Shown: piece by piece, positions 1-11,626 of the stretch
Layout: each line of letters opens with the position of its first letter
Position numbering within the stretch: the first letter of the stretch is position 1
Assembly: GCA_035582835.1 (NCBI GenBank)
Contig: JAYKAV010003091.1
Coordinates: 360,638 to 424,637, forward strand
From: Phoebastria nigripes
Lineage: Eukaryota; Chordata; Aves; Procellariiformes; Diomedeidae
Direction: 5' to 3'
Length of the DNA stretch: 64,000 nt
The notes under the pieces: model-generated
Seen by the model: the letters and a program-made list of their open reading frames with translations, nothing else
What the model was told of the DNA's origin: nothing
Database searches by the model: none
Position numbers and translations under genes: made by a program

Positions 1-760
1 AGCTCTCAACACCAGGTCACTGGAAGAGAGCGTGCAGAGCCTGTGTGTTCACTTAATTTGATTAGGAAATGGAGAGTTGCTTAATTGAGGCCACTCTAAT
101 TAGAGCAGCAGAGGTTAGAGTGCATGTCCGGACCAGCGGGAGCCCTTGGGAGACCAGGGGCAGGAGGGGTAGAAGTGGCCTCATGGAATACAGAGAGTTT
201 GCAGTGGCAGAGAGGGGAGTCAGCAACAAAGGCTGACCAACAAGACCACCCCCACCTCCACTTATTCTGCCCTCCCCTGCCAGTGATGCGGTGCTCCCAG
301 CCTGCTGCAGAAGTCTCCCTGAAAACAGGGGGGGAGTGGAGGGCGCACTTTAAAACCTGCAGCCCAGGTAACAAGAACTACATAGTCAGAGCGGTCTCTC
401 AGACCACGGGAGCAGAAGCACACCCTGAAGGTCCTGTTACAGCTGGGCATGGACCAAGGCAGGTCTGATGGGGAGAGGGAGTGCACAGTTGTGTTCTGGT
501 CCTGCTTCTGCAAGATCCAAGACCAGGCGGTGGAACTAGACTGCTGCTAGACTGGGGGTGAAGTGGCAGGAGTGCTGCGGTGAGAGGTTTACGCTGATTT
601 TACTTTTCTGCGAAGGTCTCTATGCAGCGTTATTTTCCTTTGAAGAACACAGCTAGAGAAACAGGCCTGGGCAGGGACACGGCTCTTGCTCTGCCCCGCA
701 TGGCTGTGCGAGGCATCCAGCATGCTGAGGGCAAAGGGATTCCCATGGAGCTGCTCTTAC
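1..760 (-). other. P4HTM: P4HTM intron 4 (partial)
   Basis: Non-coding as far as I can see. No exon matching the next P4HTM segment is found. It contains a cluster of homeodomain-type ATTA sites at 54-105. Confidence 0.75.
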
Positions 761-857
761 CATTCCCATCAGGGTCAGCCTTGACTGCAGTATACATCTC
801 CCGGATGTTTTCGGGGGTCATCCACCTGCCGTTCCCAAGCCGGGTGTGGGTCAACAC
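761..857 (-). CDS. P4HTM: P4HTM exon 4 (second EF-hand)
   Basis: A 97-nt exon with acceptor TTTCAG and donor G|GTAAGA. It encodes [18 protein letters not shown] through KADPDGNG, the start of the second EF-hand loop, and ends in phase 1. The following exon is not in the window. Confidence 0.94.
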
Positions 858-3800
858 CTGAAATTCATAAATGGATCAACACCGGGCACTGGTTTCTTGT
901 ACTAATGAAACCCTACAGATTCCCTGCTTGAGGCCTGGCAGGCTCTCCTCTGCAGAGCATCGGCCAGCCAGGCGTCAGCACNTCTCCGCAGAAAGAAGAT
1001 TGCAGTGAGAATCATCTGGCAGCTACACACAGTGTGTGGCTGATGAGTGCTGTTATTTCCAGTTTAGGTCATGGCAAATGACTGCTGGGACTCGATTAAC
1101 CAGTCAAGAGATGGAAGGGGCACAGCTCTTTCTCTTGAAGGGAAAGTAAAGCTACTGATGATAAAAGTGAATGCTTTTACTTGTCCAAGATAAAGGCTTG
1201 GAACAAAATGCTTCCTTTCCACGTGGACAGAGAGATGCAGTATCCTGCATCTCAGCAGGCTCTGACCTCCAGAGAAAGGAGCCTCGCGCTGGGTTGTCAC
1301 TGGCACAGTTCCCCATACTCCACAACGTGTGCTGCCCACAGGACAGTACACCCCCAGCCCCACCTGAAACGGGACCCTGGGGAGGGACATCCTTGAACTG
1401 CCAGTGCCTGCCCTGATGCACCCTGCCATACAGGGCAAGGGTGCTGAAGAGCTGTGGACAAGGTGCTCATTATCCCCGTCCAGGGTCATTAATAGGGGTG
1501 GCTTTGCTGATGTCTGGTCAATTGAGCGCAGTCAGTCCCCACAGGCTGCACAAAGCAGTGCCTACACTACAAACTCACTTCCCTGGGACACCCAGCAAGA
1601 GGAAACCCACAGCACAAGGAACATTTTACCTGGCATATTCAAAACATACATCTCCTGCCAAGGACCCTTGCTACCTCCCAATAGCGTCAAAACTGCTGCA
1701 CATTTCCCCAGAAACTTTCATGCTGAAGGCCAGCACAAGTCTTGAGACATAAAATTAAGCAAATACTGATCGGTATATACTGGGGTCTGGCCCTACCCAA
1801 GCACATGAGTAATCAAGAGACCATCTGAGGAGGGGACCTGCCAGAGGGTGCCCCAGCAAACCTCCCCCGGTCTGTCCTGCACTCTACCTCTTTGAGCTGC
1901 AGCTGCCCATCCTGATTGTGGTCCAGCAGATTAAAAATGTCCATCTGGCTGATTTCTATCATTTCCATGGCTTCCTCATAGTCATCCGTTGGTAGGATCT
2001 GGCTCTTCTGCAGCCCCTTCAGCTGTGCCAGATGGACGATGAGCTTGCACTCCTCCTCTGTCAGGAAGTCAGGAATTTCTGCAGCAAAAGTGTGAGCAGC
2101 AACAGAGACTGAGGAACTGTTAGAGTGGGACCTCATACCAATGGCAGGCCACTCGGAAGAAAAAAAAGAAAGAGGTGGGGGGGCAATTTAGAAACTGCCT
2201 AAGTTTGGGACATTCAAACACATCCAGCCTTCTACCAGAAGAGCTCTCAAAGAGCATACACCAAACACCTGAGCTGCCGGAGGTGGGTGTTTTTACAGCA
2301 GCAGTTCCTAAATGTTTGGATCCAGGGGTCAAGCCCTTAAACTCTCTCGCAGATACCACAATGGACAAAGGAGTGAACAAACACATGCATATCACCGCAT
2401 ATTATCACTTCAAAGGTGACATGTGGATCACAGTCTGGGAACTGCTGCTCTACAGGAAGGCAGGCCAAAGCCTTTACAGTGAGCAGTGGTGATGGCCAGG
2501 GTTTCAGGCTTCCTTGCTTTCATGTGGAGAGGACAGCACTTTGCACAAAACCAAATGCCTTTCAGGGGAACCTGGCACAGTGCTCTGCTATGAAACTCAA
2601 ACAGCAAGGAGACAACTTCCAAACTTATTCTCTCTCATACCCTTGATCCCCCACTAAAAATGGTCGTCAAATGCAATATGAAAGGGGAAGACACTGCACA
2701 TGGCAGATGCCACGCTCCATACCCAGGCAGCATCCTGCTATCACCAGCTTTCCTTCGCAGCAGGACACCAGCAGCAGTCACGCAATACCAGGATCCCAAG
2801 CAAATTTAAATGCAGAGAAATCCACCGATGACTATGAGGCTAAGAGATTTCTAGCTGCATGGTGCGCTGGGCAGGCACTTGCAAAGCACTGACGAGGTCC
2901 CGTTCCACAGCACAGTTACACTGTGGCCCAGCAGGTTGAGAAGATCCTTCTGGCTGATGTCTGTCACTGCTACGGTTACCAGCTGCTGAGACTTTTGAAG
3001 AGGGAAAGAAAAACCACCAAAGCAGGACAGGTTTAAGTGCTCCTAGGCCCAAGGTCCTGCCCTCCAAATTGCAGCCCCTTAGAGCTCCTGCAGGTATGTG
3101 CCAAGGACACATTATATCTCCACTACAGCAGCAATCCTCAAAGGGGGAAAAAAAAAAGTTAATTACTTCCATGACCTTAAATCAACCCTATCAGCTCAAA
3201 CTGTCAATAAGCAGTTGGCTTCTTGCTAAGTACAGACCAGAACTAGCCCTGGAGAAAATGAGATGTTCCTGGGAAGCCCCAGAAACACAATGCAGCCGGC
3301 TGTATCCGTAACACCCTCTGAGGAAACAATTTCCGCCACAGGCAGAGCAGGGTCCTTGTGCCAGAGGATGCTTCAGAGCCGGAGCTTCCGCTGGCCGGTT
3401 TGAACCTCATGGCACGGCACCAGATCCGAATGAACCGTGCGCGCTGGCAAGCAACACTCCCAGTATTTCCAGTTCCCCAAACTGGGCTACAATAATGACA
3501 GCTTCAGGAATCTTAATTACGTGCTGGAGGAAGGACAATCCCGCTCTTCAGCGGTAGTAACAGGATTTCGGAATGAAGTCAAGATTCTGTTAACCGGAAA
3601 GCGCGCTCTGTCATGCAGGTTGCAAGGTGAGGGGGTTTCCAGCTAAGCGCTGCCAATCCCGTCTGCAAACAACCTGGCTCCACAGCTGCAAATTAGTTCC
3701 TCTCTACCCTCAGCTCTCCGAAATGGTTAACTTCTGGCTGCGAGACCATCCTATCTCTCTGCCTGCTCAACAATAGATCCAGCTAAACAAATGCCTCCTA

Positions 3801-6800
3801 ATTGACTTTGAGCAACACTTGATTGCTTTCACAAAAAACAAAAGAGAGGAAAACATTGGGGTTTATGAAATAATGACTAATCCTGGAGCAAGAGAAAGGG
3901 GATGGGTTGGAGCACTGGTGTCAAACAGAGATTCAATCTCGGCGGAAAGAGCCCCAAGACACATGGGCCAAGTCATTCATCCCTCCCCAACTGCCCTCAT
4001 TTCCACACCTGCTGATCTAAGCCAAACCCCTGCTAAAATCCAAACAATCGGGGCCGCTGGCAAACGAAAATTGGAGCATTGTCTTCCCCATGAGGGCTCT
4101 GAAAGGGCCGCACTTAATGAGGATGGATTGACAGAGAGGTGGCTCGTAAGCTATAAAAGGCATCCCACAGTCAGGAACAGCTCAGTCCGGGGTGCGCCAC
4201 CCGTTCGCCTGCTCCCAGCTCGCTCTGAGCATGGTCACAGCCCACTGCAGGCACCCCTCGAGGTCGGGTGGCCCATGGCTGCTGGGTCTCCTGGCGCGCC
4301 TGCTGCTCTGGGGCTCTCCAGGAGCCTGGGCAAGCTACCTGAGGAGATCCTCCAGCTGCACGCCCATTCCACACCGCATGGCCTTGTGCTACGATATCGG
4401 CTACTCCGAGATGAGGATTCCCAACCTGCTGGAGCACGAGACCATGCCAGAAGTGATCCAGCAGTCTTCCAGTTGGCTGCCCTTGCTGGCCAGGGAGTGC
4501 CACCCAGACGCTAGGATTTTCCTCTGCTCCCTCTTCGCACCAATCTGCTTGGACAGGTAAGATGTTTTTACAAGTTATTTCAGCTGTAGCAAGTAACACT
4601 TCCCAAGAGCGCAACTGCATTTGCCTCCCGAGAGAAAACGCGCGTGATGTGATCAGCGCAGTCCCCGAGAAGCCGTGCTGCCCCTCTTGGGGAGGGGCAA
4701 TTGGATTACCCAGCAGGGACCTTCCCTCTGAAAGTGAAACATGAGCATTTCATTTTGCAGGAGCAGAAATATTATGTTCCCTCCTCTGGATTTTCCTGCT
4801 CTCCCACCCCAGGCACCGCTGCTGTCTCCCCTGGCCGCCCCCCTCGCACACCGCAGTAGCTGCTGGCACCCACCAGCTTCACCTCCCACCTCCCCTGCAG
4901 CCCCCTTCTCGGCTCCTGCCCTGACCACGCAGGGGCTTCCTCAGCCCGACGGTGCCAGCATCAGAGAGAAATCCTCAGTTTTGAGGTGCAGCCGTCAAAG
5001 GACAGAGCTGCTAAGGAAATCAGGTATCTAATTAGGCACCTGTAAAGGTAAGCAGCCTTTGCACAACTAGAAAAGATCCCTGGGAGGGGGAAGGGCTTCT
5101 GGCAGCAGCCTGTATCGAACGGCCTCATCCCTCCTGTTCTCAGAAATTCGTTGTTTGCTTCCTGGGCATGAATGTTCAAAACACATCAAAGACCCCAAAA
5201 TAGCTCTGCTAGTGCTACAGCGTGCAACACAGCCCTGTGCGGCAGCCGTGCGGTGCCAGGGCTCAACCCTCAGCCTGCTGCCAGAAGGAGTCCACAGGTG
5301 CTGCAATCCCCATCCCCTCCCCAGGCTCATCTACCCCTGCCGCAGCCTGTGCGAAGCCGTCAAGAGAAGCTGCGCACCCGTCATGGCTTGTTACGGCTAT
5401 CCCTGGCCCGAAATCCTGAACTGTAACAAGTTTCCTGCAGATCACGAACTGTGCATCGCGGCAGTCTCCACGGATGAAAATTCCTCGAGCAGGAGAAGTA
5501 AGGTTTTTTTTTCTCCTATGTTTTCCCATATGTAACACTGAAAGCTCAAAAGGATGGGCCTATGCCTTGTTTCTATTCCTAATATTTCTGGGTTTAAGCT
5601 ATACTTAAAAAAAAAAATTTATAAATTCTAGTTTTGCTCTCTCTGGGAACTCCCGTGTCTAGAAAATTAGGGTAATGTTGACTGCAGCTTGTTCCCCTCC
5701 CTACTGCATTCATTAGCTCCCNGGGTGCCATCAGACCATGCGGGGTTTGGGGCAGGGGGAAGAAATCGCTGTAAAAGCCTAACGCCCAGGCACAGCTTGT
5801 GTGCAGGCCCCAGGCAGCGAGATGTGCTTCCAGTGGAGCTACGGAGCTGCAGCCCTGATCTTTCAGCTGTGCCCAGGGTTTAAATAAACATGCAAAAAGA
5901 AATGTTTTGCAAGCCTTCTCTTTGAACATTAGGAAACACCACAAAGGGGCATAAGCCTCTGCAGACATGAGTTACACACGGAAAAAATGTTTAAGACTGA
6001 AAGGCTAAATTAAACACCCAGATACTGATGAACACTGCGGGAGATTCAAGAGCAGTTAAGGGGAGAACAGACGCCTCATTTCAGCATCACTGGATGGAGT
6101 CTGGCCATACCAATGGCTTTACTGTTTCATCCAAACTAGGAGATCTTCATTAAGCATTTTCACTGCTGCTTTAACATGCAGCAACACACACAAGCCTAAA
6201 CAAAGCACGACAAGCAGCGTCTGCCCCAGTCACAGAAAGGAGAGCTTAACATTTCCCACCCTGGCAGCCTAAGCTGTCTCTCCAGGGACTGGGTAGCTCA
6301 GGAGGAAGCACCACTCAGAAACAGCAAACCACCACTCACAGATCTCAAACTTNCATTATGCCTTTTTCAGTGAAGCTTGACAAGGGTGTTATAACCAAAT
6401 TTCTGTTGCAGCAGTGCCCCGAGCCAGCTGCAAGGACTGTGAGCTCGAGGAGGCCAGCACTGCCAGGGAGATCCTGGAAAACCTCTGTGCCAATGATTTT
6501 GGTGAGTAACCCCCCTCCTCCTCTCAGTGTCTGCCGTTCCCTCCAGCAGCCAAGTAGTGGCATGGACAGAAAATGGCTTTGCATTAACAAACTGACTTGG
6601 AGGAACTGCAGCTTTTACAGCAGATCCCAGGGATTTTCAGGTCCCAACTTACCTGTTCGGTAGCAGGAGGGCCCAGCTCCAGGCAGCACCGAAGGCGAAG
6701 ACCCGCTTTATTTCTGTGGGCTCTGATTTGGTTTTGGTCTGTGGCTGCTAAATACAAGCACTACTCTGGTTTTCCCTCGGAGACCAACATTTCAATCGAT

Positions 6801-9800
6801 GCCCATAAAAACCTTTAGCAAACTCCATGTTAGTTATTTCAAACGTCAGTACCACTGTTCTAGTAATGCGACTCTCCCTCCCCTAGCCCAGGCAGGTGGC
6901 AGCACTGGCTCTGCTCAATCAGCTGGCAGGAAGTTTTCAAGATACTGTCCTGAATTCAGGCACACAACCTTCACAAAAAAAAAAACAACTTAAAAATTCT
7001 GGGCAGCTGGCAGTCACGTCACCTCTTGAAATCCCAGCTCAGAGAAAAGTCAAGTAATTTGCATGAGACCAGGACTTTGATGCATCCACTTGCTTGGGCC
7101 CCTGCTTCCTACAGGGTTTCTGCCCATGCAGCGGTGCTGATACGCCTTCGCCACTCTCATGAGAAAAGTGGAGTGAGAAGAACGGTGTTCGGTACTGGAA
7201 ACTAACCTTAAATGAGAACTTTTACAAGTTCACTGCAATTACAAGAGCTTGGATGGATGCGTCACCACATTACAGAAACAGCAAGAAAGCCTTGTGTTGG
7301 CTGTGTGTTGAAGTAGGTAAGAGTTATGAAAAGCAAACAGAACTAACAGCTTTTTTTTCCAACCCCTGCAGCAGTGAAAATCCGAATCCTGAGGAAGAAC
7401 ATGACCACAACCATCTCGGACTTNGACCTGGACCCCTCCAGGGTGGAGGTCTTGAAGCACGGCCCGCTCCTCAGAACCGAAATCCCCGCCAGGCTCCAGC
7501 AGTGGCTGGACATAGATGCTACCTGTGTCCACAACATCATGAGAGGCACTCACGCAGGGGTCTTTGTTGTAAGCGGCGAAGTACAGAGTGACAAAGTGGT
7601 GGTGAACAAGGCCTACGCCTGGCAGAAGAAGAACAGGAACCTGCACCAGGCGGTGCGGAGGTGGAAACATCACCGCTGCCCTGAACAGGCTGGCCGGAAG
7701 GTCTGAAAAATCTCAATTCCAACAATAAGAAACTGCTCCTTTCCCTATGGCTAGAAAACTCCTTTCCCTGGCAGTTGGTGTTTTGGAGATGTACAGAAAT
7801 ATTTGTAGGTGATTCAAAGCAGTCATAGTCCACAGATAGGACCTCACTACAGATCCCTGTTTTACTGAGACAGAGCTTAAGGATGCAGATTTAACATATT
7901 CCTCCCACAAGGCTCTGCAGATCCAGGACTTGTGCGGGATGGCTTTGCGTAGGATCCAATGTCACAGCAAAACTGAACTGAACTCTGCAAGTGAGCACAA
8001 ACTAGAAGAGACCTGTAATAACAGCTCCTTCTAGTTCTCATGATCAAAGTTGATAGCCATTTCAGCTTCATTATTTGACCCTGAGACATTGATGCTGTCC
8101 AAGTGCCTGCTTGCTTTCTGTCCAGAGAGATTACATGGAAGTCTCCCTGACTGCTAAGAGATGCTTTTTTATGTAATGGAGCAAATACTTTCCCTTTGAA
8201 CAGTCCGAGGTAAATTAAGGGGGAGAGGAACCCACCCAGGCAATGCCCAGTCCCTTAAAAAATGAACGCTAAACTCTGCTCTTGAGCAGTCACTCAGGCT
8301 GTCCCTTCAGCTTGCTGCGCTAAGAGTTGATGAGCATCCGCACAGGTAAAAGGAAACAGCTGCTCTCGAGCGGGAAGTGCACAGAGCAGAGATAGCTGAG
8401 GATTTCTGCATAACAGGGAAAACCATTTTTTAACATCAGAAATTAAGTTTGGATCAGAAGATTCTGGTAACTGGGGAACTACCGAAGATATCACGAGGGC
8501 CTTGAGAAAGCAGAGCGGGAGCGGGACATCAGCTGTTTAAACCTCTGCTTTGGTGTGCAGCAGCAGCTTTGCTTGGGACTCGGAGGTGAGCCCCGACCAC
8601 AGCACAGCAGGAGATACTTGCAGTTCTGATATGGGGAGGGAAGAAACATTACACATCTGTCTGGCCTTCCCCCTGCACACAAGGAAGACAGAAAAGTGGC
8701 AAAACTCAGTCTCACCAAGTTCTCTGCAGCGCACTCTCTCACCCAAGTAAGTAGGGACCGTAATTCCCTGCAGGAGCAAACACAGCTATAGCTCTACACT
8801 CCAGACCACAGAGCAGAAAACAGCAAATCCCCAAATGAGAAAACAAGTCGGATTTCTACTGCCTAGCAAAGCACTGTCCNTGGAAAGTTTTCTACACTGG
8901 ATTCAACTTGGGACTGAAATAAGGAAGTAAGAGGAAAAACAGCTTTTGTGAGAAATGCATTCTGCCTTATTCATGACGCCTGCAGTCTCAGTTGTGGAGA
9001 GAGCCACCCGGTTTGATGGAGACACATTGCCTCCCTGTGCTCGTAAAGCACACCAACAACCCGTGATGCGATCTCCTCTTCAGATTTAGTGTGGGCTGAG
9101 ATGAGCACTCAGACACTCACACTGAAATTCAGCTGACATTTGTGCAGTGACTACTTCTATTCCCTGAGGCTCAGAAGAAAAACACAGAGAGATTTCCTAT
9201 TTTTATTCCTCCCCGCTGCCTTGTCTTGCAAACTGCTGCCCAATCCACAGAATCTGCTGCCAGGTGGTCCCTGCAATGGCAGTATCTTCTGAACAGACTG
9301 CGTTTGGAAAACACAACAGAACACATAAAAGCTCTGAAGGTTGAAAAGGCTTTGTCTGATATTTGTTTTCCATTAACAGGATTGTTTGATTACTAGTGTT
9401 TCCTAACTAAAAAGTGCACAGATGGTCTGACTTACAAGCTTTAGAAATGACATCTCGTAGCCAGAGGGGGAAAAAATAGGGCAGGGACTTTTTCATAGCT
9501 CCATGAAATACGCTTGGGTTCAATGCAGATGACTTACCCACATTTAAAAACAAACCGCAAGTTCCCCTGTGGTGCCCAGTGCCATGCTCCAAAGCACAGA
9601 GCTCACATTAAATCGTTAATGAGCCATCCGCTGCTGTAGTCCCACTACAGCCTNCTCTGCTGAAAGCAAAGATCAGACCAGCCACTTATTTCCTTAAACT
9701 GGCTCTCGCACGCCGCAACACTTTGTGTTAAGTAAAATCCCCAGGAATTCAAGAGTCCTTTGCTAGTGACTTCTGGTTTTGCCTAACACAACCCAGTTAA

Positions 9801-11595
9801 ACACACACTTCCACTAATTTAAACAACAGAGATGCAATAACTTAGTTTTTTTTAAAGCAGTTGATTTAGATTGGTACTGTTCGCATAGATAGAGAAGTCT
9901 CTGGAAGTCTTTTAAAGTCAGAATTGGCTCCTGGCAGGTTCATCGGGAGATAAGAGCTGTCTTGCGAGTTGCAGTTTCTAAATAAGGGACTGCCTATCGG
10001 AAGACAAAGGAGAACAGACTCGCGTGGCATCTCAAATGTTGAACGTTCGTCGCTGTCCGTGATAGCTTCCTCAGGGAGCAAAGCTTCCCCCAGAACCAAT
10101 GGAGGTGCCAGAGTGACAAGTTAAAAGTTGTGGGATTACTGCTGCCGGGACCAACCTGCCTTTTCTCAACTTCAGCACCTTCCTTGCAGGCCAGGATCAA
10201 CTCTTTTACTTAAGCAGTACTGGTAGGGCAGAGAAGGTGGAAACAGGAGTTTTCCCGAGCGAAAACCAGAGCGATTGCCCCAGACATGGTTCTGGTAATG
10301 ACGTCAGTTTTGTGAATGCTGTGGGGTATCAGGTTGGTGTGTCTGTTTACTGAATGTCAGACAGAAATCCACTTAGAAATTTGCATACCATGAGTACCAC
10401 ATATGTAGAAATGACAAAAGAACTTTGTATATTTCTTCCAGATACTTATTGCATTAAAGGAGTTTAATAAGAAACCTATCTGATTTATGGCCAGGCTTTC
10501 AGTGTGTATAATCTATTTGGAATCAGAAAAAAACCTCTCCTTATATTATGGAGAAAGCATCTAAAAGACTCTCAGTGCTATCTTTTCAGAGATAACAGGT
10601 TTTCTCTGACTTTGCAGTAGTAGGAATTTTGTAATCATCTGTCCCATAAGATTATTTTGTATATTCTCAGTGGATTTCCAGAACACAGAGTTCAATTTTA
10701 CTGGTCATGGCAAAAATCACAGAAAGGTAAAGAAGGTTTTAAAATATCTGAAAGAAGGATGTTGTGTGGTTGTGTATCAGAGCAGCCAGAAATAAAGATA
10801 AATCTAGAACAGAATGCAAAATGGTGGAAGACATTAAATCTATCAATTCTCCTGTTACTCATTTCCTCAGCACTGAAGCACAAACACTAAATTGCTTTAT
10901 CATCATTTATTACCAAAAGTTTGGGGATCTCTTGTCCCTTCCTAACACTTGGCAGCTTCTTCGAGGTCCTCTTTGGTGATCTTCTGTCTATTCATGGTAT
11001 TTTAAAGGGAATCTGAAAAACCTGGAAAGGTTAATCTTCCAAATTCTTCTAAGTGGGCCATCCAGAACAAGTAACCTCCACCAATACTGTGTCAAAATAC
11101 CTTAAACAAAATCACTCTTTTTAACGCAGCCCCAAGGAAAAGTGACACAGGGAGGAGAAGCGAACACGCGAGAAGTCATTTTCCCCCGAGTGGGTGTAAG
11201 GCAGCGGCGGGTGTGAGACAGACCCCCCCGCCGTTAGGGCAGCGGCGGTGGAAGCCGGCGGGGCAGCGCGGGCGGCGGAAACCTCCCAGACCCGCCTGCC
11301 GCTGCCTGCCGGGACCCACGGGCACCGCTCCCACAGCCCCGGCACCGAGTGACGGCCGGGCCGTCACCCCACGAGACAGCCCCGGGGGAGGCGCCCAGCC
11401 GGCTGCCCACTACCGGCGTGCCTGGGGGTCGGCGGCAGCGCGGGCCGCCCCCCGCCGCGGCCCTGCCGGCGGGCAGGATGCCGGGGGTGGGAGGCAGCGG
11501 GGCCGGTACTCACCGAAGAGGAGCGGCTTGAGGCTGAGGGTGCGCACGGCGTGGACCCTGCCGGGCACCAGCTCCACCCGCTGCGTGTGGCCCAC
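761..11595 (-). CDS. P4HTM: P4HTM, transmembrane prolyl 4-hydroxylase (partial; exons 2-4)
   Basis: Encodes the ER-membrane, 2-oxoglutarate- and iron-dependent prolyl 4-hydroxylase known to act on HIF-alpha, with an EF-hand region ahead of the dioxygenase domain. Three exons are visible on the minus strand: 11514-11595 (TLSLKPLLF segment), 1888-2078 (start of the EF-hand region) and 761-857 (second EF-hand loop). Phases join correctly: 82 nt ending in phase 1, 191 nt ending in phase 0, 97 nt ending in phase 1. The peptides align with human P4HTM as I know it, and the 27-residue exon 2 has the same length. Exon 1 (cytosolic tail and membrane anchor) was not found and probably lies in the gap at 11658-11952. 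The catalytic domain lies beyond position 1. Intron 2 (2079-11513) contains an SFRP gene on the other strand. No stop or frameshift is seen in the visible exons. Confidence 0.93.
1888..2078 (-). CDS. P4HTM: P4HTM exon 3 (first EF-hand)
   Basis: A 191-nt exon with acceptor GCAG and donor GTAGAG. It encodes the stretch from [14 protein letters not shown] through the EF-hand loop [12 protein letters not shown], whose D-x-N-x-D-G spacing is that of a calcium loop. It joins exon 2 by completing a Glu codon. Confidence 0.95.
2922..2970 (-). pseudogene. Partial copy of P4HTM EF-hand exon 3
   Basis: The 40 bases at 2922-2961 match 1917-1956 inside P4HTM exon 3 at 32 of 40 positions without a gap, on the same strand. 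Translated, the copy reads [13 protein letters not shown] against [13 protein letters not shown] in the exon. Weaker similarity continues to about 2970. The copy has no EF-hand calcium loop and lies in intron 2. It may be a decayed duplicated exon or, less likely, a short alternative exon. Confidence 0.5.
4151..4160 (+). promoter_or_regulatory. TATA box of the SFRP gene
   Basis: CTATAAAAGG lies about 75 bases before the chosen start codon at 4231, which leaves a 5' UTR of roughly 50 bases if transcription starts about 30 bases downstream. A canonical TATA box fits a tightly regulated developmental gene and differs from the CpG-island promoters of its neighbours. Confidence 0.75.
4231..4556 (+). 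CDS. SFRP exon 1 (signal peptide and first half of CRD)
   Basis: 326 nt, residues 1-109. Carries the signal peptide and CRD cysteines 43, 53, 90, 99 and 106. The donor is AG|GTAAGA. Confidence 0.93.
4231..7706 (+). CDS. Secreted frizzled-related protein, sizzled/crescent-like
   Basis: A 307-residue secreted protein in four exons: 4231-4556, 5325-5497, 6412-6501 and 7372-7706, with phases 2, 1 and 1. SFRPs bind Wnts, and some (sizzled) inhibit BMP1/tolloid proteases. A hydrophobic signal peptide spans about residues 1-34 (likely cut after AWA). The frizzled cysteine-rich domain follows, from Cys43 to Cys152 (motifs [32 protein letters not shown]). A netrin-like domain follows, from Cys173 on. 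The start ATG has A at -3 and G at +4 and lies downstream of a TATA box. The sequence belongs with the SFRP1/2/5-crescent-sizzled group. I cannot separate sizzled from crescent without a tree, so no symbol is given. The gene lies wholly inside P4HTM intron 2 on the opposite strand. One N falls in exon 4. No stop or frameshift is seen. Confidence 0.93.
5325..5497 (+). CDS. SFRP exon 2 (second half of CRD)
   Basis: 173 nt with acceptor CCCCAG and donor GTAAGG. Begins in the [15 protein letters not shown] segment and contains CRD cysteines 114, 118, 125, 142 and 152, plus an additional Cys131 in [12 protein letters not shown]. Confidence 0.93.
6412..6501 (+). CDS. SFRP exon 3 (linker and start of netrin domain)
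   Basis: 90 nt encoding [20 protein letters not shown] and then ANDF. The acceptor is a tandem GCAGCAG, so starting at 6415 instead of 6412 would remove one codon. The donor is GTGAGT. Confidence 0.88.
7372..7706 (+). CDS. SFRP exon 4 (netrin-like domain, stop)
   Basis: 335 nt from AVKIRIL to a TGA at 7704-7706. Typical SFRP netrin-domain landmarks are visible: [17 protein letters not shown] and the [12 protein letters not shown] strand. The acceptor is again a tandem GCAGCAG, so 7375 is an in-frame alternative start. Confidence 0.92.
7707..11513. other. P4HTM intron 2, 5' part, downstream of the SFRP gene
   Basis: Contains the SFRP 3' UTR, whose end I could not place with confidence (an ATTAAA near 10453 is one candidate). 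Otherwise no exon, RNA gene or repeat is recognisable. Short ORFs here show no family resemblance. Confidence 0.6.
11514..11595 (-). CDS. P4HTM: P4HTM exon 2
   Basis: An 82-nt exon encoding 27 residues that end in [10 protein letters not shown]. The acceptor is a CTCTCCCCGCAG-type tract with a CGCTGAC branch-like site. A TGA lies in the same frame just upstream, which shows that the exon begins here. The donor is G|GTGAGT. Confidence 0.93.
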
Positions 11596-11626
11596 CTGCG
11601 GGGAGAGCAGCGGTCAGCGGCGGCGC

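Noticed and set aside
1064..1489. 141-codon minus-strand ORF in P4HTM intron 3
   Set aside because: No similarity to P4HTM, no splice sites in phase, and no recognised domain.
3819..4514. 231-codon plus-strand ORF over SFRP exon 1
   Set aside because: It begins upstream of the TATA box and reads exon 1 in the wrong frame. The frame giving the signal peptide and frizzled CRD is the real one.
5594..5968. 124-codon minus-strand ORF in SFRP intron 2
   Set aside because: Contains an ambiguous base, has no family resemblance, and overlaps no splice-consistent exon.
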